Assembly (NCBI GenBank): GCA_035631655.1
Contig: DASQIH010000108.1
Coordinates: 62,001-126,000, forward strand
Direction of reading: 5' to 3'
DNA from: Gp1-AA122 sp035631655
GTDB lineage: Bacteria > Acidobacteriota > Terriglobia > Terriglobales > Acidobacteriaceae
DNA: 64,000 nt
How positions within the stretch are numbered: the first letter of the stretch is position 1; the number at the start of each line of letters is the position of its first letter. Below, piece after piece: positions 48,634-56,543 of this stretch. The translations under genes and the position numbers were made by a program. The notes below the pieces were generated by a model, which did not search any database, was not told the origin of the DNA, and was given only the letters and a program-made list of their open reading frames with translations.

Positions 48634-50088
48634 ATGAAGCGTATCGCCATCATCGGCGGTGGCATTTCCGGCCTGAGCGCCGCCTTCACGCTCGAACAGA
48701 CACGGCGGTCGAGTGCACCACTGGAGTATGTCCTTTTCGAGAGCTCCCCGCGACTGGGGGGCGTACTCGTCACTGAGCACGTGCAGGGCTGCCTCATCGA
48801 GGCTGGACCCGATTCCTTCCTGACGGAAAAGCCCTGGGCCACCGACCTCTGCCGCCAACTCGGGCTCGCCGACCAACTCATCGGTTCCAATGACGCCGAC
48901 CGTAAGACGTACATTCTGGTGAACGGCAAGTTGGTAGTAATGCCGGACGGCCTGATGTTCATGGTCCCTACTAAGATCCTGCCCACCGTTTTTTCTCCTC
49001 TTTTCTCTTTCGGCACAAAGCTGCGCATGGCGCGCGAGTGGTTTCATCCGCCGCACAAAGCCAACGGTGATGAGAGCGTGGCCGCGCTGGTCGAGCGCCA
49101 CTACGGTTCCGAGATGGTCGAGCGCCTCGCCGATCCACTTCTCTCTGGAGTCTATGGCGGCGAAGCGGCGCATCTGAGCGTGCGTGCCGTACTCCCAAGA
49201 TTCGCAGATATGGAATCGAAACATGGAAGTCTCGGACGGGCCATGCTGGCCTCCAGAAAGAAAATGGCACAGTTCGCCAAAGGCCCTTCTCGCCCGCTGT
49301 TCACATCTTTGAAGGATGGTATGCAGCAGATGGTGGATGGCATGGTTGCCCAGCTGAATGGATCGTGCATGGTCACCAACTCACCAGTGCATTGGGTGCA
49401 CCCGCAGCATCATGGCTGGACCATCTCGGATGGGCATCAATCGGATCATTTCGACGCCATCATTCTTGCGGTGCCAGCACACGCAGCCGCGGGATTGCTG
49501 GAAAGGGCGCACCCGGATCTAGCCGGTGAGCTACGCGGAATTGCATACACGTCTTCGATCACGGTGAATCTCGGCTATGAGCAAAGTGTGCGGGCTTCTC
49601 TGCCGCTCGGTTTCGGATTCCTCGTCCCGCGCAGCGAAGGCAAGCGCATGCTGGCCTGCACCTTTGTCCATAACAAATTTCCTCATCGCACGCCCGAGGA
49701 GCGCGCGCTGTTGCGATGCTTTCTCGGCGGAACACGAAACGAAGCAGCGCTTGAATGGTCCGACGCGGAGATCATCGCCACCGTTCGAAAAGAGCTGGGT
49801 GAGATCCTGGGCTTGCAGTCCGAACCCCTCTTCTCACGGGTGTGCCGCTGGAAAGGCGCCATGGCGCAATACGGAGTCGGGCATTTGGAACGACTCGACC
49901 GCATCGAGGGCTTGCGCAGCCGTGTTTCCGGGCTTTTCCTGGCGGGCAACGCTTATCGGGGAATCGGCGTTCCTGACTGCGTCCGTTCGGGCACCGACGC
50001 CGCTACCAACGCGTTGGTCAGCCTGGGTCTACTTAAGCCGCAACCGGAGGCTCCGCTCTCTCCCTCAATCTCGCAATTACCGGCGTAA
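48634..50088 (+). CDS. hemY: Protoporphyrinogen oxidase, HemY type
   Basis: A 484-residue FAD-dependent oxidase. The dinucleotide motif is IAIIGGGISGLSAAFTLEQ (residues 4-22), followed by FESSPRLGGVLVTEHV and LIEAGPDSFL. The end VSGLFLAGNAYRGIGVPDCVRSG is the usual FAD-contact region. HemY oxidises protoporphyrinogen IX or coproporphyrinogen III with oxygen. Which route is used (classical or coproporphyrin-dependent) depends on a HemQ gene, which is not in the window. Last gene of hemE-hemH-hemY. Confidence 0.95.
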   Translation: MKRIAIIGGGISGLSAAFTLEQTRRSSAPLEYVLFESSPRLGGVLVTEHVQGCLIEAGPDSFLTEKPWATDLCRQLGLADQLIGSNDADRKTYILVNGKLVVMPDGLMFMVPTKILPTVFSPLFSFGTKLRMAREWFHPPHKANGDESVAALVERHYGSEMVERLADPLLSGVYGGEAAHLSVRAVLPRFADMESKHGSLGRAMLASRKKMAQFAKGPSRPLFTSLKDGMQQMVDGMVAQLNGSCMVTNSPVHWVHPQHHGWTISDGHQSDHFDAIILAVPAHAAAGLLERAHPDLAGELRGIAYTSSITVNLGYEQSVRASLPLGFGFLVPRSEGKRMLACTFVHNKFPHRTPEERALLRCFLGGTRNEAALEWSDAEIIATVRKELGEILGLQSEPLFSRVCRWKGAMAQYGVGHLERLDRIEGLRSRVSGLFLAGNAYRGIGVPDCVRSGTDAATNALVSLGLLKPQPEAPLSPSISQLPA

Positions 50089-50166
50089 CGCCTGGCAACC
50101 AAATCCCGTTGCAGAAACAACTTGGGTAATTCAGGGTTAGTACAAGCAGGTTGTGGGGAGAACCAT

Positions 50167-51000
50167 ATGAGCACGCGAACACTGGTAATTGCTTCTCTCG
50201 TCGTCCTTCTGACCTTGAGTTTGGTATGGGGGCAAGAGAAAAAGCCGGCGGGAAATCAGGAGGGCAGCTCAAGCCCGAATATGTCCGCTCACGACATGGC
50301 GAATATGAAGGACATGCCGGAGATGGGCAACGGGAGTGAAGCGGATCAGGGCGACATGAGCCTGGGCGCCTCGCATGCGATGCACTCGATGGAGAATCAC
50401 CACATGGACATGGGCCCGCATATGAAAATGACCACCCTGCGAGACCCCAAGCCCGGTGACGAAGAGCGCGTCGCAAAAGTGGTCGAGGCAGCTCGCCAGA
50501 CTGCGGAGAAATACCGGGACTACCGCCTAGCCCTGAAAGATGGCTACCAGATTTTTCTGCCCAACGTTCCGCAGAAACAGTATCACTTCACCAACAAATG
50601 GCACGCCGTAGAAGCTGCGTTCCGCTTCAACCCCGAGCATCCCACTTCGCTGCTGTACGAGAAGCATGGGGCCGATTACAAGCTGATCGGCGTTATGTAC
50701 ACCGCGCCCAAGAATTTGAATGAGGATGAAGTGGACAGGCGGATTCCGCTGAGTGTCGCGCAGTGGCATGAGCACGTGAACTTCTGCGTGCCTCCCAAGG
50801 ATCGGCGACAGGAAATGTGGGGACCTCATCCGAAGTTCGGCCTGGCCGGCTCGATCACGACGAAACAAGAGTGCGACGCCGCAGGCGGCAAGTTCTTTCC
50901 TGTAATCTTCAGCTGGATGGTGCACCTGTACCCGTTTGAGAAGAATCCGGAAGATATCTGGTCGGTGGAACGCCAGCACGAGCACGGACACGGTGATTAA
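50167..51000 (+). CDS. Secreted Met/His-rich protein
   Basis: A 277-residue exported protein; the ATG at 50167 has GGGGAGAA upstream and opens a signal peptide (MSTRTLVIASLVVLLTLSLV). Residues 40-100 are crowded with Met and His (SAHDMANMKDMPEMGNG, ASHAMHSMENHHMDMGPHMK), the composition of copper- or silver-binding segments. The following domain (RDPKPGDEERVAKVVEAARQ, ALKDGYQIFLPNVPQKQYHF, HAVEAAFRFNPEHPTSLLYE, SVAQWHEHVNFCVPP) has several conserved-looking His. The end is HEHGHGD. A periplasmic metal-binding role is inferred from composition only; no transporter is adjacent. Confidence 0.8.
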   Translation: MSTRTLVIASLVVLLTLSLVWGQEKKPAGNQEGSSSPNMSAHDMANMKDMPEMGNGSEADQGDMSLGASHAMHSMENHHMDMGPHMKMTTLRDPKPGDEERVAKVVEAARQTAEKYRDYRLALKDGYQIFLPNVPQKQYHFTNKWHAVEAAFRFNPEHPTSLLYEKHGADYKLIGVMYTAPKNLNEDEVDRRIPLSVAQWHEHVNFCVPPKDRRQEMWGPHPKFGLAGSITTKQECDAAGGKFFPVIFSWMVHLYPFEKNPEDIWSVERQHEHGHGD

Positions 51001-51061
51001 TCGAGGGCGTCGCTGACACCAGAAGCAGAAACCCGGGTAAGCCCGTGGCCGAGTTTTTCAA

Positions 51062-51098
51062 AAGCAGCCACCGATCGCACGGATGTTCACGGATTCAT
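51062..51098. repeat. CACGGAT dispersed repeat (copy 3)
   Basis: GCCACCGATCGCACGGAT followed by GTTCACGGATTCATGA, a variant of the family, just past the end of the GtrA gene on the minus strand. Confidence 0.75.
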
Positions 51099-51104
51099 GA
51101 GAAG

Positions 51105-51527
51105 CTATGTCGGCGGCGCGTCTGTCACCCGAAACACAAAGCGATCACTGACCAGGAAGTTGATTATCGAGCAGGTCGCGATCGTGACCATGTTTGCCGG
51201 CAGGTATGGCAGGCCAACAATCCCAGCGAATAGCCACATCAACGCCACGTTCCCTAGAATTGAAAATAGGCCTGTCGTCAGATTGCACTTCAAGAACCGC
51301 CCCGTGCTCTCCCGGGCCGAAATCCGCACCCGGTCGGCCCACGTGAATCGTTCGTGCCACAAGAAGTTATGTACGACAGCGGCCTCCACGGCCAGCGCCG
51401 TAGCCAGAAGATAGTTTATGTGCAATCCATGGGTCAGCACAGCAAGTGTGACCAACTGCACGACAATCCCGATTCCACCCACCGCATTGAATTTCAACCA
51501 CCGTACTCCGGTTCCGCGTGCGCTCAT
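51105..51527 (-). CDS. GtrA-like membrane protein
   Basis: 140 residues with four membrane segments (FNAVGGIGIVVQLVTLAVLT, YLLATALAVEAAVVHNFLWH, LTTGLFSILGNVALMWLFAG, ITCATIATCSIINFL-like end ATCSIINFLVSDRFVF). The VHNFLWHERFTW and NFLVSDRFVF motifs are hallmark GtrA features. GtrA proteins help move undecaprenyl-linked sugars across the membrane. The start overlaps the stop of the upstream CDP-alcohol phosphotransferase gene by ATGA (51524-51527), so the two are translationally coupled. Confidence 0.9.
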   Translation of the reverse strand: MSARGTGVRWLKFNAVGGIGIVVQLVTLAVLTHGLHINYLLATALAVEAAVVHNFLWHERFTWADRVRISARESTGRFLKCNLTTGLFSILGNVALMWLFAGIVGLPYLPANMVTIATCSIINFLVSDRFVFRVTDAPPT

Positions 51528-52261
51528 CGAATTCGCTCCTGGTTATAGAGCTTGTAAGTGTTCTGGGCAGTCCACACCAGCAGCATGAGGCCCATGCCGA
51601 TCACACCGATCACTCCACCAACATCAAACAGCCTGTGCGTTTTTCCGAAGATGTGCACGATGGGACGGAAGAACAACGCGATGTTCCCGACCGCTAATAG
51701 AATTCGCAACTCCGTTGGCCCGAAGGACCAGAAGGAAAGCCGAAACTCTCCTAGGGTGTAGGTGGCGAGATAGGACTGCATCGAGAGCAGCAGAAATCCG
51801 ACAAGCAATCCGATCGCAAGATAAGGATGCATGAAACCTGAGACGGCCAAGCCCCCCATCAATGCCAGAGCCCCAAGGCTGTCCACCATATGGTCGACGT
51901 AAAAGCCGTACCGGGGCCGTTGCTGCTGCCGATAACGGGCCAGCGTGCCGTCCAGGCTGTCGCCAAGCCAGTTCAACACCAGAGCAGCGATGACTAGGAG
52001 AAGCGCGTAGCGGTTCCAGCGAGCTAGGGCGTATCCCCCGCCTGCCAGCAACTGCGCGGCGAACCCGAGCACTGTCAGGTGATCGGAGTTAATCCATAGG
52101 GGAGTGTGCTCCGCCAGCCACATCAGCGCGCTCTTTTCTGCGCGCGCTGTAAAGCTTTCCTGTCGGCGCCCAGCCGTCGGGGACACCCGTTTCTCCTCTT
52201 TAACTTCATGTAGCAGAACGGGATCAAGCTGCTCACAGTAATCGACTAGGTAGCTCGCCAT
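51524..52261 (-). CDS. CDP-alcohol phosphatidyltransferase family protein
   Basis: A 245-residue membrane enzyme. The signature DGxxARx8GxxxDxxxD is present as DGTLARYRQQQRPRYGFYVD followed by HMVD, so the CMP-releasing transfer should be active. Six membrane helices follow the usual pattern. The N-terminal 50 residues are cytosolic (LVDYCEQLDPVLLHEVKEEK). The alcohol acceptor cannot be read. Coupling to a GtrA gene by a 4-base overlap suggests that the product is a lipid carrying or receiving a sugar. The ATG at 52261 has GGAGGTTGTT upstream. Confidence 0.9.
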   Translation of the reverse strand: MASYLVDYCEQLDPVLLHEVKEEKRVSPTAGRRQESFTARAEKSALMWLAEHTPLWINSDHLTVLGFAAQLLAGGGYALARWNRYALLLVIAALVLNWLGDSLDGTLARYRQQQRPRYGFYVDHMVDSLGALALMGGLAVSGFMHPYLAIGLLVGFLLLSMQSYLATYTLGEFRLSFWSFGPTELRILLAVGNIALFFRPIVHIFGKTHRLFDVGGVIGVIGMGLMLLVWTAQNTYKLYNQERIR

Positions 52262-52438
52262 AACAACCTCCTTTCACGAGCTACTGTGTCGCTCTGATGG
52301 TGTCCCAACAATGCACGGCGGGTAAAGCGGCCGACAAACATTTCTCACCAGGTAAGCTGATGGAAACAAATCAGATGGCAATCTAGGTAGAGAGCCCGGA
52401 TTTGGCGAAGGAGGGAAACGGAGCTAAATAATGATGTC

Positions 52439-52477
52439 GTCATCCTGAGGCGGCTTTGGCCGCCGAAGGATCTCGCG
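52439..52477. repeat. GTCATCCTGAG repeat, single copy
   Basis: GTCATCCTGAGGCGGCTTTG then GCCGCCGAAGGATCTCGCG; the central part is a palindrome GGCGGC...GCCGCC. It lies 77 bases upstream of the GH3 gene start. Confidence 0.85.
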
Positions 52478-52553
52478 TGCAGCTTCCCCAAGAATCCGGC
52501 TTGACGGCCGATGCGCCCCTGACAGCTTGCACTGCTTCTGCTATCGTCTGGCT

Positions 52554-54464
52554 ATGTTCCGAAAGCTCGGCTTTTTCCTTCTATTAAGTTCCTTGACCGT
52601 GTCTCTCGCCTATGCCAAGGAGAAATATCAGCAACCCGGTCCCCTTCGCCTCGACCACGATGGTGAAAAATGGGCAAAGAAGACGCTGCACAAAATGTCG
52701 CCGGAGGAGAAGGTCGGGCAGCTGTTCATGATCTGGGTACGGGCCCGCTTTCTGAACTTGGACAGCCCTGACTATGCCCAGCTACGCGACACTATCCGTC
52801 GGGACAACATCGGATCGCTTGCCATGACCGTCCCCCTCGACGGTCCATTTCTCATTAAGAGCGAACCGTACGAAGCGGCGATGCTGCTCAATCAACTGCA
52901 GCGCGATTCCAAGCTGCCCCTGTTGATTGCTGCCGATTTCGAGCGCGGCCTGTCCATGCGCCTTTATGGCACGACCGTTTTTCCCCATGCCATGGCGTTT
53001 GGCGCGGCCGGCAAGGCGGACTATGCCGAGGCTTTCGGAAAGATCACGGCTCAGGAGGCGCGCGCGATCGGGGTGCACTGGAATTTCTTCCCGGTTGCGG
53101 ACGTGAACTCCAATCCTGCGAACCCCATCATCAACACACGGTCGTTCGGCGAGGACCCGCAGCAGGTGAGCGATATGGTGGCGGCTTACATTCGTGGCGC
53201 GCACGCCGGCGGCCTGCTGACCACCGCCAAGCATTTTCCCGGACACGGCGACACGGCTACGGATTCGCATCTCGGGGTGGCACAGGTGAGCGGGGACATG
53301 GCCCGTCTGCAATCGGTCGAGTTGCCGCCCTTTCGTAAGGCGATGGAAGCCGGGGTGGACTCAGTCATGGTGGCGCACGTGACGGTTCCTGCGCTCGACC
53401 CCGATCGCAACCGGGTAGCCACGGTTTCGCCCGTAATCGTTACGGATTTGCTGAAGAAGCAGTTAGGGTTCAAGGGGCTTGTGGTTACCGACGCTCTGGA
53501 TATGGGAGCTGTGACTCGTCTGTATGCCGACAATATTGGCCGTGCAGCCGTGGATGCTTTCAACGCAGGCAACGACATGCTGCTGATCCCGGCTGACTTG
53601 CAGGCCTCCTACGATGCCGTGCTGCAAGCCGTGAAAAGCGGCGAGATTTCCTCAGACCGGCTGGATGCCTCAGTTCTTAAGGTTCTGAAAGCAAAGGCTT
53701 CTCTGGGACTGCAAAAGGCTCGGCTGGTAGACGTTAACGCGGTGTCCAGGCTGGTCGACAAACCTGAGAACCTGGCGACAGGTCAGCAGATCGCCGACGA
53801 TGCGGTCACCCTGGTCCGTGACAATGGCAAGCTCCTGCCCCTGAAACAGCAGGGAACTGTTGCGTCCGGGCTTCCGTATCAGAGAGTGGAGGAGGTCCAC
53901 AACCGCCTGGTCGCGATTATTTTTTCTGATGATATGCGCATGGAATCAGGACGTGCCTTCGAACGGCAACTGCGGTCGCGGGTACCCGATGCCAATATCA
54001 TTTATGTGGACCCGCGCTCGGCGGCCGCGATGTCGGATGAGGTTCTGAAGGCGGTGGACCAGGCACAGGAGATCATAACTGCAGTGTATGTGATACCCAC
54101 AGCCGGTAAAGTGGCACAAGACGCGAACGGAGCCTTAGAGAACTCCGTCGCCATGGCCGATGCCACGGGCAGTCTGTTGCAAAAGGTCTTAGACCATGCC
54201 GCGGAGAAAACCGCAGTAATTGCGATGGGCAATCCTTATCTCGCTTCGGATTTTCCCGCTATCCAGAATTACGTTTGCACCTTTTCCAACGCCACCGTTT
54301 CCGAAGTAAGCGCCGTGCAAGCACTGTTCGGAGAGATTCCGATCCGCGGCCATCTTCCCGTGAGTATTCCCAATATCGCCCAACGCGGGGCTGGCATCGA
54401 ACGCCCGGCGGCGGCCGCCTATGGAGGTTTTTATCATGCGCAATCCAAAGGTTCTGCTCAGTAG
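52554..54464 (+). CDS. Glycoside hydrolase family 3, NagZ-like
   Basis: A 636-residue exported protein. Signal peptide MFRKLGFFLLLSSLTVSLAYA from the ATG at 52554. Residues 50-370 are the GH3 barrel: IAADFERGLSMRLYGTTVFP, GVHWNFFPVADVNSNPANPI, TTAKHFPGHGDTATDSHLG (the KHFPGHGDT motif of beta-N-acetylglucosaminidases, including the His general acid/base loop) and LVVTDALDMGAV (the nucleophile Asp region). The C-terminal part has a GH3 second domain. Predicted role: cleavage of N-acetylglucosamine linkages in peptidoglycan or chitin outside the cytosol. A lipoprotein gene overlaps its end by 29 bases. Confidence 0.91.
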   Translation: MFRKLGFFLLLSSLTVSLAYAKEKYQQPGPLRLDHDGEKWAKKTLHKMSPEEKVGQLFMIWVRARFLNLDSPDYAQLRDTIRRDNIGSLAMTVPLDGPFLIKSEPYEAAMLLNQLQRDSKLPLLIAADFERGLSMRLYGTTVFPHAMAFGAAGKADYAEAFGKITAQEARAIGVHWNFFPVADVNSNPANPIINTRSFGEDPQQVSDMVAAYIRGAHAGGLLTTAKHFPGHGDTATDSHLGVAQVSGDMARLQSVELPPFRKAMEAGVDSVMVAHVTVPALDPDRNRVATVSPVIVTDLLKKQLGFKGLVVTDALDMGAVTRLYADNIGRAAVDAFNAGNDMLLIPADLQASYDAVLQAVKSGEISSDRLDASVLKVLKAKASLGLQKARLVDVNAVSRLVDKPENLATGQQIADDAVTLVRDNGKLLPLKQQGTVASGLPYQRVEEVHNRLVAIIFSDDMRMESGRAFERQLRSRVPDANIIYVDPRSAAAMSDEVLKAVDQAQEIITAVYVIPTAGKVAQDANGALENSVAMADATGSLLQKVLDHAAEKTAVIAMGNPYLASDFPAIQNYVCTFSNATVSEVSAVQALFGEIPIRGHLPVSIPNIAQRGAGIERPAAAAYGGFYHAQSKGSAQ

Positions 54465-55038
54465 CTCCCTGCTCGCGTTCGCTTGCGTCAGCCTAGTGCT
54501 CCTCGCTGGCTGCAGTATCAATGTCAAAAAGAATGCTGATGAAAGCGACAAAAAGGTAGATATCGAGACACCGATCGGAGGCATTCACGTCAGCAAGGAA
54601 GCGGATGTTAAGGACATCGGCTTGCCGATCTATCCGGGAGCTCGGCCGGCAAAGGAGGAATCGAAAAACGACGAGAAAAGCGCGAACGTAAACATCTCCA
54701 GCTCAGTATTTGGGCTGAAGGTCGTTGCCCAGGAGTTCGACTCCGATGATCCGCCCGACAAGCTTATGGGCTTCTACAGCAATGAACTGAAGAAATACGG
54801 CAAGGTGCTGGATTGCCGAAGCTCCTGGCATGGCGGCGGACATGTTTCGGTTCATCATGACAGCTCCGAAAAAGAATCGAACGAATTGAAGTGCGACAAC
54901 GAGAGCGATGGCAAAACTACCGAACTTAAGGTTGGCACTGAAGACAATCAGCGGATTGTCGCGATCAAACCTCAGGGCAAAGGGACCAGGTTTGCGCTAG
55001 TGCGGGTTCAGATTCGTAGCAAGGACAACATGATTTAA
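54436..55038 (+). CDS. Lipoprotein, conserved in Acidobacteria-type genomes
   Basis: A 200-residue lipoprotein. The ATG at 54436 has ATGGAGGTTTTTATC upstream (strong GGAGGT) although it lies inside the GH3 gene. Signal SLLAFACVSLVLLAGCSI gives a lipidated Cys near residue 26. The mature part has VDIETPIGGIHVSKEADVKD, IGLPIYPGARPAKEE, then a domain FDSDDPPDKLMGFYSNELKK and HDSSEKESNELKCDN. IYPGA followed by a LMGFYSNELKKYG helix recurs in secreted acidobacterial proteins. Function unknown. Coupling with GH3 suggests a cell-wall role. Confidence 0.8.
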   Translation: MRNPKVLLSSSLLAFACVSLVLLAGCSINVKKNADESDKKVDIETPIGGIHVSKEADVKDIGLPIYPGARPAKEESKNDEKSANVNISSSVFGLKVVAQEFDSDDPPDKLMGFYSNELKKYGKVLDCRSSWHGGGHVSVHHDSSEKESNELKCDNESDGKTTELKVGTEDNQRIVAIKPQGKGTRFALVRVQIRSKDNMI

Positions 55039-55049
55039 GACAAATGAGG

Positions 55050-55097
55050 CGGGTGCCCCAGGTTCGCGTCCGTACTTTGGATGCTAACCTGGGTCGA
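55050..55097. repeat. GTGCCCCA hairpin repeat (copy 3)
   Basis: GGGTGCCCCAGGTTCGCG then AACCTGGGTCGAG: stem CCCAGGTT/AACCTGGG (55056-55063 and 55086-55093). A divergent copy of the hairpin at 12905 and 13791, located 12 bases after the lipoprotein stop. Confidence 0.7.
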
Positions 55098-55188
55098 GTG
55101 GCACTCTCGGTGCTTCTGTCTCAAGCGTGGACTCTCCGTTGAAGGTATCCTTGCGCATTCCCAAACGCGTGCGGTAATTTGACTTCTA

Positions 55189-55845
55189 GTGGAACATCCC
55201 TGCCATCGATGTGGCGCCTCCGTCGAAGATGGCATTGCCTTCTGCAAGCACTGCGGTGCGCCCCAAATCCGCGTCGCTGGCGCTGTCTCCGGTCCTCCCT
55301 CGGTTCCAACAGCGGAGGCAGAAAGCCAGCCTGCGCCAACCTGGTCAACTGAGAGTTTTCCAGCTCCCGCTCAGCCGCTCGCGATCAATTGGTCCCAGGC
55401 GTTGCCGATAGCCGCTCTTGCCGGTTTACTGGAGGCCTTCTTCTCGCTATTTGGCTTCGGAATGTTGCTCGGAGGCTTTATCTCCGTGGCCCTGTATCGA
55501 AGGCGCAGCGTTCGCGGTGCAATCAGTAGTGGGATGGGAGCACGCCTCGGCGTTGTCAGTGGCGGCTTCGGCTTTGTCATCTTTGCTGTGATTCGAGTCG
55601 TGAGCGTACTCGTTTTCCACGCTGGGGCTCGCTTGCGCGCGGAGATGTTGCAAGCGCTAGACCAGGCTATGGCCCGCAATCCCGACCCGCAGGCCCAGGC
55701 CATGCTTCAGTATTTCAAGTCTCCCGACGGATTTACTTTCCTGATGATGTTTGTTTCGGTTGCTGTCCTGTTGTCCTTCCTGGTGCTTTCCACAGTGGGA
55801 GGTCTGCTTGGGGCAAAAATGCTGGGGACAAAGCCTCGCCAATAG
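55189..55845 (+). CDS. Zinc-ribbon membrane protein
   Basis: A 218-residue protein starting at GTG 55189. Residues 1-25 form a zinc ribbon (CHRCGASVEDGIAFCKHCG: two CxxC pairs). A Pro/Ala linker leads to a membrane domain with three or four helices (LPIAALAGLLEAFFSLFGFG, LGVVSGGFGFVIFAVIRVVS, FLMMFVSVAVLLSFLVLSTV). Proteins of this layout are common and uncharacterised in Acidobacteria. The pyrR gene follows 61 bases downstream, so it may share a promoter. Confidence 0.85.
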   Translation: MEHPCHRCGASVEDGIAFCKHCGAPQIRVAGAVSGPPSVPTAEAESQPAPTWSTESFPAPAQPLAINWSQALPIAALAGLLEAFFSLFGFGMLLGGFISVALYRRRSVRGAISSGMGARLGVVSGGFGFVIFAVIRVVSVLVFHAGARLRAEMLQALDQAMARNPDPQAQAMLQYFKSPDGFTFLMMFVSVAVLLSFLVLSTVGGLLGAKMLGTKPRQ

Positions 55846-55906
55846 CGCTGGTCGCTCTCAACCCGTCTTGCCAGCCGTGCTTGGCCCCGCGTATGATGCA
55901 GCGTTC

Positions 55907-56482
55907 ATGTCTTCCAAATCCACTGTTCGGCAGCCCAGTGTGCGGGAAAAAGGGCAGTTGATGTCAGCCTCAGAAATCGAGCGCACGCTCGTCCGCCTGG
56001 CTCATGAAATTATTGAGAAGAACAACGGAATCAATGACTTAGGATTTGTAGGAGTGCGTCGTCGGGGTGTGCCCCTTGCGGAGCGGCTGGCCCATATCGT
56101 GCAACGCATTGAGAAAGCTCCCGTGCCGGTTGGGACTCTGGACATCACTCTGTATCGCGACGACCTTTCCACTCTGGGTCCGAAGCCGGTCGTGCAGAAG
56201 ACGGAAATCGGGTTTCCCATCACGGGCAAATGCATCGTCCTGGTGGACGACGTTCTCTACACCGGCCGCACCGCCCGCGCCGCCATGGATGCGCTCTTTC
56301 GGCAAGGCCGCCCCCGCCAGGTGCAGCTCTGTGCCTTGATCGATCGCGGACATCGGGAGTTGCCCATCGAAGCGACCTACGTGGGCCGAAAGGTTCAGAC
56401 CAGCAGCAGTGAGATTATTGAGGTCAAGCTTCGGGAAGTGGACGACGCTGAGAAAGTCCTGCTCATGGAGCGGGAAGGCTGA
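55907..56482 (+). CDS. pyrR: Pyrimidine operon regulator / uracil phosphoribosyltransferase
   Basis: 191 residues. The phosphoribosyltransferase loop is CIVLVDDVLYTGRTARAAMD; IERTLVRLAHEIIEKN and VGVRRRGVPLAERL (residues 25-60) match PyrR. The ending VQTSSSEIIEVKLREVDDAE is specific for PyrR rather than UPP. The start ATG at 55907 adds a short basic N-terminus; ATG at 55961 is possible. In other bacteria it binds pyr mRNA leaders to control attenuation; no PyrR-binding loop (ARUCCNGNGAGGU) was recognised in the leader here, so the mechanism is uncertain. pyrB follows after 57 bases. Confidence 0.94.
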   Translation: MSSKSTVRQPSVREKGQLMSASEIERTLVRLAHEIIEKNNGINDLGFVGVRRRGVPLAERLAHIVQRIEKAPVPVGTLDITLYRDDLSTLGPKPVVQKTEIGFPITGKCIVLVDDVLYTGRTARAAMDALFRQGRPRQVQLCALIDRGHRELPIEATYVGRKVQTSSSEIIEVKLREVDDAEKVLLMEREG

Positions 56483-56512
56483 AGTGTGATCGTTGGGCTG
56501 GCCTGCTAAGGA

Positions 56513-56543
56513 CCAACGACCGATGACCAACGACTACCAATGA
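56513..56543. repeat. ACCAACGACC short-period repeat at pyrB start
   Basis: Three related units (CCAACGACCG, ATGACCAACG, ACTACCAATG) in tandem between pyrR and pyrB; the pyrB ATG is the end of the last unit. Confidence 0.65.

Noticed and set aside
55846..55906. PyrR-binding attenuator upstream of pyrR
   Set aside because: No anti-antiterminator hairpin or binding-loop consensus was recognised in the 61-base spacer.
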